From positions 1 through 64,000 of the forward strand of contig NZ_LFLS01000029.1 of assembly GCF_001189915.1 (NCBI RefSeq): a stretch of 64,000 bases of DNA. The letters are read 5' to 3'. Each line of letters opens with the position of its first letter. Position 1 is the stretch's first letter. Below the pieces are notes generated by a model that did not search any database, had not been told where the DNA came from, and saw nothing but the letters and a program-made list of their open reading frames with translations. Positions 55,380 to 63,869 of this stretch are shown here, in pieces. The translations under genes were made by a program, and so were the position numbers. Source of the stretch: Herbaspirillum autotrophicum. Lineage in GTDB: Bacteria > Pseudomonadota > Gammaproteobacteria > Burkholderiales > Burkholderiaceae_D.

Positions 55380-55397
55380 GTCCGGCTGGTGTTCAAC

Positions 55398-55422
55398 AAA
55401 AGCCGCATTTGCGGCTTTTTTT
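55398..55422 (+). terminator. Terminator after ferritin-like gene
   Basis: AAAAGCCGCA (55398-55407), TT loop, TGCGGCTTTT (55410-55419) with T continuing to 55422. It lies directly upstream of rfaE2. Confidence 0.85.
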
Positions 55423-55434
55423 CATGGGTCTTGC

Positions 55435-55908
55435 ATGATTGATTTCGAAAAGAAAATTTGTTCCCGCGCCACGTTGCAGGAACGCGTGGCGGCATTGCCG
55501 CAGCCGGTGGTGCTGACCAATGGCGTGTTCGATATTTTGCATCGCGGTCACGTGACGTATCTGGCGCAGGCGCGCGCCCAAGGCGCATCGCTGGTGGTGG
55601 CGGCCAATACCGATGCGTCCGTGCGGCGTCTGGGCAAGGGCGACGACCGGCCGATCAATACCTGTGAAGATCGCATGGCCGTGTTGGCCGCACTGGAGTC
55701 GGTATCGCTGGTGGTGCCGTTTGATGAAGACACGGCACTGGAAGTGGTGCAGGAAGCGCAACCGCAGATTTACGTCAAGGGCGGTGATTACGACATGACG
55801 GCGATTCCCGAAGGACAGGCCGTGGCGGCGTATGGCGGACAGGCGATTGCGATTGCATTCGAGCATGACCGTTCCACCACCAAGTTGCTGGCCAAGGTCA
55901 GGAAGTAA
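55435..55908 (+). CDS. rfaE2: D-glycero-beta-D-manno-heptose 1-phosphate adenylyltransferase
   Basis: A 157-residue nucleotidyltransferase corresponding to the C-terminal domain of HldE. Motifs are VVLTNGVFDILHRGHVTYLAQAR with HxGH, VVAANTDASVRRLGKGDDRPINTCEDRMAVLAALE and YVKGGDYD. It makes ADP-heptose for LPS inner core. In betaproteobacteria the kinase and adenylyltransferase are separate genes; the kinase is not in this window. The start lies 12 bases after the upstream T-run. Confidence 0.94.
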   Translation: MIDFEKKICSRATLQERVAALPQPVVLTNGVFDILHRGHVTYLAQARAQGASLVVAANTDASVRRLGKGDDRPINTCEDRMAVLAALESVSLVVPFDEDTALEVVQEAQPQIYVKGGDYDMTAIPEGQAVAAYGGQAIAIAFEHDRSTTKLLAKVRK

Positions 55909-55931
55909 TCGCGATCGGTATGCAAGGAATG

Positions 55932-55976
55932 CGCAGGCAATAAAAAAGCGGACACGCCGCTTTTTTATTGCCTGCG
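55932..55976. terminator. Bidirectional terminator, 20-bp perfect stem
   Basis: Arms at 55932-55951 and 55957-55976 pair without mismatch around loop ACACG; the stem core is AAAAAAGCGG/CCGCTTTTTT. It lies between the convergent rfaE2 and copper chaperone genes. Confidence 0.9.
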
Positions 55977-55986
55977 AAACTTGCGC

Positions 55987-56463
55987 TCAATGATGCATGT
56001 GTTCGTCGGTCTTGCCGGCGGTCTTGTCTTCCACATTGACGGTGACATCCACCTTGCCTGCCTTTTCAAAGGTCAGCGTCATTGGCACCTTGTCGCCGGC
56101 TTTCAATTGCTGGGTCAGGCCGATCATCATGATGTGATAGCCGTTGCCCGGCTGCATCGCGATTTTTTCTGCCGGCTTGATTTCAATGCTGCCGACTTCC
56201 CGCATTTTCATGACATTGCCATCCATCGACATGGTGTGGATTTCTGTCGACCTAGCGGCTGGCGAGGCGACCCCGATCAGTTTGTCGGCGCTTTTGCCCT
56301 TGTTTTCAATGCTCAGGTAAGCACCACCCGATGGCTGGCCGGGTACGGTAGCGCGTGCATAAGGGTGGCCGATCAACAGATCGCCGAGTTTGTATTCATG
56401 AGCGCTGGCGGCAGCGCTCAGCAGCAGGGCGGCGCTGAGGCCGAGAATGTGACGGAGAGACAT
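55987..56463 (-). CDS. PCu(A)C-family periplasmic copper chaperone
   Basis: A 158-residue exported protein with signal peptide (about 1-21, AAASA) and the copper motif H(M)x10Mx21HxM: HTMSMDGNVMKMREVG followed by GNGYHIMMIGL. The extra Met/His residues and the His-rich end (TDEHMHH) fit Cu(I)/Cu(II) delivery to cytochrome oxidase. A DUF2946 gene lies 34 bases upstream on the same strand, a common pairing. Confidence 0.9.
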   Translation of the reverse strand: MSLRHILGLSAALLLSAAASAHEYKLGDLLIGHPYARATVPGQPSGGAYLSIENKGKSADKLIGVASPAARSTEIHTMSMDGNVMKMREVGSIEIKPAEKIAMQPGNGYHIMMIGLTQQLKAGDKVPMTLTFEKAGKVDVTVNVEDKTAGKTDEHMHH

Positions 56464-56497
56464 AAGAATCCTTTGAATTGCTTTGCGTTAAACGGTA

Positions 56498-56866
56498 TCA
56501 GGCGGTGTGACAGGCATGCAGCATCAGCGCGGGCGGTGCGCGCGCCTGAGCGTCCGCGCGTTGTACGCTTGATGCAGCATACTCCTGGTTGGCCGTCGGG
56601 CTGATCCTGACCGTCAGGTCCGGGATCAGTAATTGCTGGTGACTGGGTAGGCCCGGCAGCGGCTGGTTGCCGGCGTGGCAATACTGGCAATGACTTGCCG
56701 ACAGGGAATAAGGGCCATGTCCGCCGGCCGGGGGGGGGGCACTGGTGCTGCAAATAGCCATGGCTGCCACGTCAGTACCAGCTTGCGCAGCCGGCGGCAA
56801 GACCATGTTGGCAAAAATGCCGAACAGGGCGAGGCGGGCAAAGAATAGGCGGAGTGTGAGTGACAT
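56498..56866 (-). CDS. DUF2946 family protein with C10 tract
   Basis: A 122-residue protein with an N-terminal membrane segment (MSLTLRLFFARLALFGIFANMVLPPAAQA, about 5-28) and the DUF2946 cysteine motif HCQYCHAG (about residues 59-66). Such proteins usually sit beside copper chaperones and are thought to take part in metal handling, without proven function. A run of ten C on the coding strand (56730-56739) encodes the APPPA stretch; a one-base change there would truncate the protein. Confidence 0.78.
   Translation of the reverse strand: MSLTLRLFFARLALFGIFANMVLPPAAQAGTDVAAMAICSTSAPPPAGGHGPYSLSASHCQYCHAGNQPLPGLPSHQQLLIPDLTVRISPTANQEYAASSVQRADAQARAPPALMLHACHTA
56730..56739. repeat. Homopolymer G10/C10
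   Basis: Ten G in a row on the plus strand within the DUF2946 coding region. Such tracts are prone to slippage or to sequencing error. Confidence 0.95.
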
Positions 56867-56954
56867 GGCGGCTGGATTATAGCAATTGCACCCGGCGTGA
56901 TGAAAAAAGCCGCGGCGGTGAAATATCTCAGTTGGCAGCGATCACGGCCCGTTA

Positions 56955-56977
56955 AGCGTTATTGGTCAAATAACGCT
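56955..56977. promoter_or_regulatory. Inverted repeat upstream of ABC operon
   Basis: AGCGTTATT (56955-56963) and AATAACGCT (56969-56977), a perfect 9-bp inverted repeat with spacer GGTCA and no T-run, 159 bases before the first binding-protein gene. Could be an operator or an RNA hairpin. Confidence 0.45.
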
Positions 56978-57135
56978 GAAGATAATGAGTTTTGAATGAT
57001 ATAAGCAGATAAATGACGGTTTCGGGCCGGCTGGCGGCGACCGCGGGAATATATCTATCAAATTGATTGTTGGCAGGCCGTAGGCTAGACTTGTCGTCTT
57101 TTGCTGGCATCCACAAAATTTAGAGGGAGACTTTC

Positions 57136-58113
57136 ATGTTCGATATGAAAAAATTGTCGTTGCGGACCATGGTGAGCGTGTTGTCGCTGGCGGCTGTTTG
57201 TGCTGCGCCGGCCATGGCTGCCGACAAATCAGTTGCGGTTACCGCCATCGTCGAACATCCGGCACTGGATGCGATCCGGGACGGCGTCAAGGATGAACTC
57301 AAGGCTGAAGGTTTCGAGGCCGGCAAGAATCTCAAGTGGGAATATCAAAGCGCGCAGGGCAATACGGGCACAGCCGCGCAGATCGCCCGCAAGTTCGTTG
57401 GCGACAAGCCGGATGTGATCGTGGCCATTGCCACACCGTCGGCACAGGCACTGGTGGCATCCACCAAAACTATTCCTGTCGTGTATTCCGGCGTTACCGA
57501 TCCGATCGCAGCGCAACTGGTCAAGGACTGGAAAGCATCGGGCGGCAACGTGACCGGTGTCTCCGATCTGCTGGAACTGGAAAAGCAGGTTGACCTGATT
57601 AAGCGCATCATCCCTGGCGTCAAGCGCGTCGGCATGGTGTACAACCCGGGTGAAGCCAATTCTGCCGTGGTGGTCAAGAGCCTCAAGGAATTGCTGTCGA
57701 AGTCGGGTATCTCGCTGGTGGAAGCCGCAGCACCGCGCACGGTGGACGTTGGCTCCGCAGCCAAGAGTCTGATCGGCAAGGTCGACGTGATCTATACCAA
57801 TACTGATAACAATGTGGTGTCGGCTTATGAGTCGCTGGTCAAGGTCGGCAACGATGCCAAGATTCCGCTGATCGCTTCCGATACCGACAGCGTCAAGCGC
57901 GGCGCGATTGCTGCTCTGGGTGTCAATTACTACGATCTGGGTCGTCAGACCGGCAAGGTGGTGGCGCGTATCCTCAAGGGCGAAAAGCCTGGTGATATCG
58001 CTTCGGCCACCAGCAGCAAGCTGGAACTGTTCGTCAATACGACAGCCGCACAAAAGCAAGGCGTGACGTTGTCGGCTGACCTGATCAAATCGGCAAAAAC
58101 AGTCATCAAATAA
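57136..58113 (+). CDS. ABC substrate-binding protein, COG2984 (TrpX-like), copy 1
   Basis: A 325-residue periplasmic protein with signal peptide (about 1-29, APAMAAD) and the ABC_sub_bind fold: IVEHPALDAIRDGVKDELKAEGFEAGKNLKWEYQSAQGN, DVIVAIATPSAQALVASTKTIPVVYSGVTDP and LIASDTDSVKRGAIAALGVNYYDLGRQTGKVVARIL. A GGGAGA site precedes the ATG at 57136. First gene of a four-gene operon. TrpX homologues in streptococci take part in tryptophan uptake; the ligand here is not established. Confidence 0.9.
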   Translation: MFDMKKLSLRTMVSVLSLAAVCAAPAMAADKSVAVTAIVEHPALDAIRDGVKDELKAEGFEAGKNLKWEYQSAQGNTGTAAQIARKFVGDKPDVIVAIATPSAQALVASTKTIPVVYSGVTDPIAAQLVKDWKASGGNVTGVSDLLELEKQVDLIKRIIPGVKRVGMVYNPGEANSAVVVKSLKELLSKSGISLVEAAAPRTVDVGSAAKSLIGKVDVIYTNTDNNVVSAYESLVKVGNDAKIPLIASDTDSVKRGAIAALGVNYYDLGRQTGKVVARILKGEKPGDIASATSSKLELFVNTTAAQKQGVTLSADLIKSAKTVIK

Positions 58114-58170
58114 TTTTTCATTCACATGCAGGCGCCCGCACCGAGGCGCCGATACCTTTCGGGAGAGACA

Positions 58171-59145
58171 ATGTTTACATTAAGCAAATCCTTGCGCGCC
58201 GTTGCTGGTGCGCTGGCACTGGCAACCATCTGCGCGGCACCGGTGCTGGCCGCCGACAAGACGGTTCTGGTGACTTCGATCGTCGAACATCCGGCATTGG
58301 ATGCGGTGCGTGACGGTACCAAGGATGAATTGAAGGCTGAGGGTTTCGAAGCCGGCAAGAACCTGAAATGGGAATTCCAGAGCGCGCAAGGCAATGCCGG
58401 TACGGCCGGACAAATTGCCCGCAAATTCGTGGGTGACAATCCGGACGTGATCGTGGCTATCGCCACGCCGTCGGCGCAGCCACTGGTTGCCGCGACCAAG
58501 ACCATTCCTATCGTGTATTCCGCGATTGCCGATCCGATTGCCGCGCAACTGGTGAAAGACTGGGCGCCGTCAGGCACCAACGTCACCGGTCTGTCGCACA
58601 TGCTGGATCCGAGCAAGCAAGTTGAAATCCTCAAGAAAGTGGTGCCGGGTGTCAAGCGCGTCGGTATCGTTTACAATCCGGGCGAAGCCAATTCCGTGTC
58701 GGCATTGAACAGCATCAAGGCCGTACTGGAAAAACAGGGCATCAAGCTGGTGGAAGCTGCGGCACCACGCTCGGTCGATGTGTCGCCTGCTGCCAAGAGT
58801 CTGATCGGCAAGGTTGATGCAATCTACAGCACCACTGATAACAACGTGGTGTCGACCTATGAAGCCTTGGTAAAGGTGTGCAATGATGCGAAAATTCCGC
58901 TGATTGCTTCCGATACCGACAGCGTCAAGCGCGGTGCGATTGCGGCGTTGGGCGTCAACTTCTATGACCTGGGACGTCAGACCGGTAAAGTCGTGGCGCG
59001 TATTCTGCGCGGTGAAAAGCCGGGCGATATCCCATCGTCGACCAGCAAGAATCTGGAATTGTTCGTCAATACTGCCGCTGCGCAAAAACAGGGTGTCACC
59101 CTGTCGCCTGAATTCGTAAAATCGGCGACCAAGGTGTTCAACTGA
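58171..59145 (+). CDS. ABC substrate-binding protein, COG2984 (TrpX-like), copy 2
   Basis: A 324-residue tandem paralogue of the preceding gene, sharing most of its sequence (for example IVEHPALDAVRDGTKDELKAEGFEAGKNLKWEFQSAQGN). Differences cluster in the middle (AIADPIAAQLVKDWAPSGTNVTGLSHMLDPSKQVEILKKVVPGVKRVG versus the copy 1 equivalent), where ligand or partner contacts may differ. Signal peptide ends APVLAAD. The ATG at 58171 follows GGGAGAG; the 58126 alternative is upstream of that site. Confidence 0.9.
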   Translation: MFTLSKSLRAVAGALALATICAAPVLAADKTVLVTSIVEHPALDAVRDGTKDELKAEGFEAGKNLKWEFQSAQGNAGTAGQIARKFVGDNPDVIVAIATPSAQPLVAATKTIPIVYSAIADPIAAQLVKDWAPSGTNVTGLSHMLDPSKQVEILKKVVPGVKRVGIVYNPGEANSVSALNSIKAVLEKQGIKLVEAAAPRSVDVSPAAKSLIGKVDAIYSTTDNNVVSTYEALVKVCNDAKIPLIASDTDSVKRGAIAALGVNFYDLGRQTGKVVARILRGEKPGDIPSSTSKNLELFVNTAAAQKQGVTLSPEFVKSATKVFN

Positions 59146-59213
59146 TTTCAGTGCCGCAGTATTGAAACAGGGGCTGGCGTGTTATCAGCGCGCCAGTCCG
59201 TGATTTTCAAAAG

Positions 59214-59257
59214 ACATTCGGCATCGGCGTATCGCGCTGATGCCGAATGTGTTTTTT
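59214..59257 (+). terminator. Intra-operon terminator between binding proteins and permease
   Basis: ACATTCGGCATC (59214-59225) pairs perfectly with GATGCCGAATGT (59239-59250), followed by G and TTTTTT (59252-59257). It is only 15 bases before the permease start, so it should limit readthrough into the permease and ATPase genes. Confidence 0.75.
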
Positions 59258-59271
59258 AAGAAAGACCGAAT

Positions 59272-60168
59272 ATGTCGTTGTATACGCTATGGGGGGCCTT
59301 GGAAATCGGTTTGATTTTCAGCCTGGTGGCCCTCGGAGTGCTGATTTCATTCCGCATCCTTACCTTCCCCGATTTGACCGTCGATGGCAGCTTCCCGTTG
59401 GGTGGCGCAGTTGCCGCGACCATGATTGCGGCCGGCTATGATCCGTTTCTGTCTACCGGTGTGGCGATTCTGGCGGGCGCGCTGGCGGGTTTCATCACTG
59501 CATGGCTGAACGTGCGCCTGAAGATCATGGACTTGCTGTCCAGTATTCTGGTGATGATTGCGCTGTACTCGATCAATTTGCGCGTCATGGGCAAGCCCAA
59601 TGTGCCGCTGATCAACGAGCCGACCATTTTCAGCATGTTGCAGCCGACCTGGATTCCTGATTACGTCGAACGGCCGCTGGTGTTGCTGGTGGTGGTGATC
59701 GCCGCCAAGCTGTTGCTGGACTGGTTCTTTTCTTCCGAAGTCGGTCTGGCCATGCGTGCGACCGGCGCCAATGCGCGTATGGCGCGGGCGCAAGGAATTG
59801 CCACCGGCACCGCGACGCTGGCCGGCATGGCGCTGGCCAATGCGCTGGTGGCTCTGGGCGGCGCCTTGTTTGCGCAGACGCAGGGCGGTGCAGATATTTC
59901 CATGGGTATCGGTACCATCGTCATCGGTCTGGCAGCGGTGATCATTGGCGAGAGCATTCTGCCGGCGCGGCGTCTGGTATGGACGACGCTGGCGGTGATT
60001 CTGGGCGCGATTTTGTATCGTTTCTTCATTGCGCTGGCACTCAACAGCGACTTCATCGGATTGCAAGCGCAGGATTTGAATCTGGTGACTGCGGTATTGG
60101 TGATGCTGGCGCTGGTGCTGCCGATGGGCAAGCGCAAGTTGCAAATGCGCAGAAACGGAGGGAATTGA
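59272..60168 (+). CDS. ABC transporter permease, COG4120 type
   Basis: A 298-residue inner-membrane protein of the BPD_transp_2 family with about eight hydrophobic segments. Features: TFPDLTVDGSFPLGGAVAATMIAAGYDP, VGLAMRATGANARMARAQGIATGTATLAGMALANALVALGGALFAQTQGGADISMGIGTIVIGLAAVIIGE. It stands 126 bases after the second binding-protein gene and 1 base before the ATPase gene. Confidence 0.9.
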   Translation: MSLYTLWGALEIGLIFSLVALGVLISFRILTFPDLTVDGSFPLGGAVAATMIAAGYDPFLSTGVAILAGALAGFITAWLNVRLKIMDLLSSILVMIALYSINLRVMGKPNVPLINEPTIFSMLQPTWIPDYVERPLVLLVVVIAAKLLLDWFFSSEVGLAMRATGANARMARAQGIATGTATLAGMALANALVALGGALFAQTQGGADISMGIGTIVIGLAAVIIGESILPARRLVWTTLAVILGAILYRFFIALALNSDFIGLQAQDLNLVTAVLVMLALVLPMGKRKLQMRRNGGN

Positions 60169-60169
60169 G

Positions 60170-60964
60170 ATGTTGATTGCCAAAGACTTGCACATCACGT
60201 TCAATCCCGGTACGCCCATCGAGAACCGCGCTTTGCGCGGCATGGAGCTGGAAATTCCGAACGGCCAGTTCGTGGCCGTGATCGGTTCCAACGGCGCCGG
60301 CAAATCCACTTTTCTGAATGCGATCTCCGGTGACTTGCTGGTAGATCAGGGCAAGATCGAAATCGACGGTGTCGATGTCACCCGCAAGCAAGCCTGGGAT
60401 CGGGCCGGGATGGTGGCGCGGGTGTTTCAGGATCCAATGGCCGGTACCTGTGAAGCGCTGACGATTGAAGAAAACATGGCGCTGGCGATGGCGCGCGGCA
60501 AGCGCCGTGGTTTTGGTTTCGCCATCAAGCGCAATATGCGCGAGCTGTTCCGTGAAAAGCTGGCGATTCTCAATCTGGGCCTGGAAAAGCGCCTGACCGA
60601 CCGCATCGGTCTGTTGTCGGGCGGCCAGCGGCAAGCGGTCAGTCTGTTGATGGCGTCGTTGCAGCCGTCACGCATTTTGCTGCTTGACGAACATACTGCT
60701 GCGCTCGATCCGAAGACGGCGGCATTCGTGCTGGAGCTGACGGCCAAGATCGTCAAGGACAGCAAGCTGACGACCATGATGGTGACGCACAGCATGCGGC
60801 AGGCGCTCGATTACGGTGACCGTACCGTGATGCTGCACCAGGGCAAGGTGGTGCTGGACGTGTCCGGCGAAGAACGTGCCGGTCTGGATGTGCCTGATCT
60901 GTTGAAGATGTTCGAACGCACGCGCGGTGAGGTATTGTCGGATGATGCGCTGCTGCTCGGATGA
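60170..60964 (+). CDS. ABC transporter ATPase, COG1101 type
   Basis: A 264-residue ATPase with Walker A GSNGAGKST (residues 39-47), signature LLSGGQRQAVSLLMA and Walker B ILLLDEHTAALDPKTA. His in place of the usual Pro after the catalytic Glu is characteristic of this subfamily. Switch His in MVTHSMRQAL. Completes the importer with the permease and one or both tandem binding proteins. Confidence 0.92.
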   Translation: MLIAKDLHITFNPGTPIENRALRGMELEIPNGQFVAVIGSNGAGKSTFLNAISGDLLVDQGKIEIDGVDVTRKQAWDRAGMVARVFQDPMAGTCEALTIEENMALAMARGKRRGFGFAIKRNMRELFREKLAILNLGLEKRLTDRIGLLSGGQRQAVSLLMASLQPSRILLLDEHTAALDPKTAAFVLELTAKIVKDSKLTTMMVTHSMRQALDYGDRTVMLHQGKVVLDVSGEERAGLDVPDLLKMFERTRGEVLSDDALLLG

Positions 60965-60981
60965 GGCTGGCAGTGTGTCGT

Positions 60982-61008
60982 AAAAAGGTCGCGTATGCGG
61001 CCTTTTTT
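60982..61008 (+). terminator. Terminator after ABC operon
   Basis: AAAAAGGTCGC (60982-60992), GTAT loop, GCGGCCTTTTTT (60997-61008), with one T-G wobble. Confidence 0.8.
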
Positions 61009-61033
61009 ATTATTCGCGAAAAGAGAGGGAGCC

Positions 61034-61579
61034 ATGAAGCGTAGCCTGATGCTGGCGGCTGGTTTGTATTTTTGCGGGCTGACTGCTTGCTTTGCGCAAA
61101 CCGCGTTGCCGATGTTGCTGGCGGCGTCGCGCTCGGCGATTGCGGCACAAGAGCGGGTGCAGGCTGAGGCGGTACGCATTTTCACACTGCAAAAGCAGGC
61201 TATCGGCAGCAATCTGACGCGCGCGCAGGCAGTGCAACTGAGATTGACGACGAACCAAGTGATGCCGGTCGGCCTGGCCCGGGTCCGTTATCCCAGAGGG
61301 GCGCGAGATCGCGGGGAGGAAGGGCGAGTGCTGCTCAAGATGGTCATTGATCAGCACGGGCAGGTCGCGACGGTGCGGGTAGTGGAATCATCCGGTCACG
61401 CCGAGCTGGATATCGAAGCGCAACGCGCAATCTGGAGATCGGCTTACCAACCCTATCTCGAGAACGGCAAAGCAATTTCGGTAGCGGCGCAGCAGCAAAT
61501 CATCTTCAAACTCAAGCGTGATGAGCCAGACGCCCCGGCTGTTGCGCCGGAAGCGGACAAGCGGGGCGCGGGCGACTGA
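61034..61579 (+). CDS. TonB C-terminal domain protein
   Basis: A 181-residue exported protein (signal peptide about 1-22, TACFAQ) with a helical middle (about 28-70) and a TonB-like C-terminal domain: YPRGARDRGEEGRVLLKMVIDQHGQVATVRVVESSGHAELDIEAQRAIWRSAYQPYLENGKAI. It lacks the N-terminal anchor helix and Pro-rich stalk of TonB itself, so it is probably a periplasmic TonB-domain protein of unknown role. The GGGA site supports the ATG at 61034. Convergent and directly abutting the trmL stop. Confidence 0.8.
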   Translation: MKRSLMLAAGLYFCGLTACFAQTALPMLLAASRSAIAAQERVQAEAVRIFTLQKQAIGSNLTRAQAVQLRLTTNQVMPVGLARVRYPRGARDRGEEGRVLLKMVIDQHGQVATVRVVESSGHAELDIEAQRAIWRSAYQPYLENGKAISVAAQQQIIFKLKRDEPDAPAVAPEADKRGAGD

Positions 61580-62062
61580 TCAGCTGCCGCCGGCGAAGCC
61601 GTTCTGGCGCCAGGCCTCGTACACCACTACCGCCACCGTATTGGACAGATTCAGGCTGCGGTTGTCGGGGCGCATTGGCAGGCGAATACGTTGTGTAGTC
61701 GGAAAGGACTCGCGCAATTCCGGTGCCAGTCCCCGGGTTTCCGAGCCGAATACGAATACATCGCCGGGCTGAAAGCTGATACCGGCAAATGGCGTCGAGC
61801 CGTGAGTCGTGAGCGCGAACATGCGGTCAGCGCTGAATTGCGGATCAGCGCGTCGCTGGTCCATGAAGGCATTCCAGTCGGAGTGGACCTGCATGTTGGC
61901 GTAATCGTGATAATCGAGGCCGGCGCGCCGCATCTTGGCGTCGTCGAGCGGGAAGCCGAGCGGTTCGATCAAATGCAACTGGGCGCCGGTGTTGGCGCAC
62001 AAGCGAATGATATTGCCGGTATTCGGCGGGATTTCCGGTTCGACCAAGACGACGTGAAACAA
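61580..62062 (-). CDS. trmL: tRNA (cytidine(34)-2'-O)-methyltransferase
   Basis: A 160-residue SPOUT methyltransferase that modifies the wobble base of tRNA-Leu. Motifs: VLVEPEIPPNTGNIIRLCANTGAQLHLIEPLGFPLDD, FVFGSETRGLAPEL and IRLPMRPDNRSLNLSNTVAVVVYEAWRQ, which includes the knot-forming SAM site. 27 bases downstream of the comF-like gene on the same strand, so probably co-transcribed. Confidence 0.95.
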   Translation of the reverse strand: MFHVVLVEPEIPPNTGNIIRLCANTGAQLHLIEPLGFPLDDAKMRRAGLDYHDYANMQVHSDWNAFMDQRRADPQFSADRMFALTTHGSTPFAGISFQPGDVFVFGSETRGLAPELRESFPTTQRIRLPMRPDNRSLNLSNTVAVVVYEAWRQNGFAGGS

Positions 62063-62089
62063 GTGATTCTCCTGAGCAGACTTCGATTT

Positions 62090-62836
62090 TCAGTGCGCAA
62101 GGGTACGCGCAAATACCAGATTCGTCACGCTGCGTGCGCCGAACCGCTTCAACGTTGCGGCCAGTTCATCCAGTGTCGCGCCGCTGGTCATGACATCGTC
62201 AACCACGCCGATATGCTGTCCGCGCACTTTCAGCAAAGCGTCGTGCGGGACCACGAAGGCCCGTCGCATGTTGTGGCGGCGTTGCGCCAGCGGCAACGTG
62301 GATTGTGCCTGGGTTTCGCTGACCCGTTCCAGCAGGCGGGGTTCGAGCCGGATTCCGAGCAGCGCCGATAGCGGCCTGGCAATTTCGAGTGCCTGATTGA
62401 AGCCGCGCGCCTGCAGTCGTTGTGGTCCCAGTGGTACGGCGGTCAGCAGCGTCGGTTGCGATCTGGCCGTGAATTTGCGCGCGCGGTCCACCCGTTCATG
62501 GAGCAGTTGCGCCAACAGCGGCGCCAGCGTCAGTGTGGCGTTGAATTTCAGCGCCATGACCAGTTGATCGGCCGGTGCCACGTAATCGGTGGCGACGATG
62601 GTGGCATCGAAGGCGGGTTTGCGTTTGATGCAGTCGCCGCAGTGTGCCGTGCTGAGTGTCGTCGGCATGGCGCATTGCAGGCAGCGGTGCGGCTGCACGT
62701 GAAAATAGCGCTGACGGCAGTCGCGGCACAATCCGTGCGGTCCGCTTTGCTGGCACAAGGCGCAGGAAGACGGCAGCAGTTGCGGCAACTGGCGCAACGA
62801 ACGGCGGATCAGGTCTGACAAATATGCAGCCATCAA
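62090..62836 (-). CDS. ComF-family phosphoribosyltransferase-like protein
   Basis: A 248-residue protein. An N-terminal four-Cys zinc site (CALCQQSGPHGLCRDC, and CLQCAMP) precedes a phosphoribosyltransferase fold with the PRPP loop VGVVDDVMTSGATLDELAATLKRFGA. Central motifs: ALKFNATLTLAPLLA, AVPLGPQRLQARGFNQALEIARPLS. ComF proteins assist uptake or processing of transforming DNA; the type IV pilus genes in this window are compatible with that. Divergent from bioC. Confidence 0.9.
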   Translation of the reverse strand: MMAAYLSDLIRRSLRQLPQLLPSSCALCQQSGPHGLCRDCRQRYFHVQPHRCLQCAMPTTLSTAHCGDCIKRKPAFDATIVATDYVAPADQLVMALKFNATLTLAPLLAQLLHERVDRARKFTARSQPTLLTAVPLGPQRLQARGFNQALEIARPLSALLGIRLEPRLLERVSETQAQSTLPLAQRRHNMRRAFVVPHDALLKVRGQHIGVVDDVMTSGATLDELAATLKRFGARSVTNLVFARTLAH

Positions 62837-62928
62837 GGTGTCGTCTTTCGGTGAGAGGCGCGGGCAGCGGGTACTTGATCTGCCGAATTGGAATAAACTA
62901 CGCGATTATCTCACCTTGCCTTCCATTC

Positions 62929-63867
62929 ATGTCCGTAACGCCGCCTTATGCCAGCGCCAAACTGAGCGCTCCTATCGATTTGCCATTGGTGCGCCAATTG
63001 TTTGCGCAACCGCAACGGGTGGCCGAATCCGATTTCCTGCGGCGCGAAGTATCGGGTCGCATGCAGGAGCGGTTGGCACTGATCAAGCTGGCACCGGAGC
63101 GGGTGCTGGATGCCGGCTGCGGCGAGGGGGCAGATATCTCGGCGCTGCAAAAACGCTTTCCCGGTTCGCAAGTATTCGGCCTCGATGGTGCCTTTAATAT
63201 GGTGGCGCTGGCGCGCGAACATCAACTGGCCGGTTTGTCATCCATGAACCGGCTCTTCAATTCACTGCAAAAATGGCTGCCGGCAGCCGGTAGCGCCGAC
63301 CGTCTGGTCTGTGCCGACTTCGCGCAATTGCCGGTCGGTGCCGGCGCGCTCGACATGCTGTGGTCGAATCTGGCATTGCACTGGCATCCGCAGCCGGACC
63401 GGGTCTTCGCCGAATGGCGGCGGGTATTGCGGGTTGAGGGTTTGCTGATGTTTTCGTGCTTCGGCCCGGATACCTTCCGCGAGGTGCGGGCCGCATTTGA
63501 GGAAATTGATGCGGCGCCGCATGCATTGCCGTTTGTCGACATGCATGATTTTGGCGACATGCTGGTCAATGCCGGATTTTCCACACCTGTTATGGACATG
63601 GAAACAATTATGGTGACTTATGACACGCCGGCACGCCTGCTGGAAGATGTCGCGGCCTGGGGCGGCAATCCGCTGGAAACGCGGCGGCGCGGTTTGCTGG
63701 GACGCACGTCTTACTCCCGTCTGCTGCACGCATTGGAGCAAAAACGTGGCGCGGATGGCAAAATCCCGCTGACTTTTGAAGTCGTTTATGGACACGCATT
63801 CAAGCCGATTCCGAAAAAGACGGCGAGCGGCGAGGCCATTATCCGGCTCGACTTTCCAAAGAAATAG
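62929..63867 (+). CDS. bioC: Malonyl-ACP O-methyltransferase-like protein
   Basis: A 312-residue SAM-dependent methyltransferase of the BioC family. SAM motif I is VLDAGCGEG (about 59-67), with DGAFNMVALAREH, WSNLALHWHPQPDRVFAEWRRVLRVEGLLMFSCFGPDTFREVRAAF following, and DMHDFGDMLVNAGFSTPVMDME near the end. BioC masks the malonyl carboxyl to start biotin synthesis; no other bio gene is in the window. A longer frame from 62656 is antisense to comF and not coding. Confidence 0.87.
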   Translation: MSVTPPYASAKLSAPIDLPLVRQLFAQPQRVAESDFLRREVSGRMQERLALIKLAPERVLDAGCGEGADISALQKRFPGSQVFGLDGAFNMVALAREHQLAGLSSMNRLFNSLQKWLPAAGSADRLVCADFAQLPVGAGALDMLWSNLALHWHPQPDRVFAEWRRVLRVEGLLMFSCFGPDTFREVRAAFEEIDAAPHALPFVDMHDFGDMLVNAGFSTPVMDMETIMVTYDTPARLLEDVAAWGGNPLETRRRGLLGRTSYSRLLHALEQKRGADGKIPLTFEVVYGHAFKPIPKKTASGEAIIRLDFPKK

Positions 63868-63869
63868 CG

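Noticed and set aside
62656-62928. N-terminal extension of the BioC-like protein
   Set aside because: Antisense to the ComF-like gene, and the conserved methyltransferase begins at 62929.
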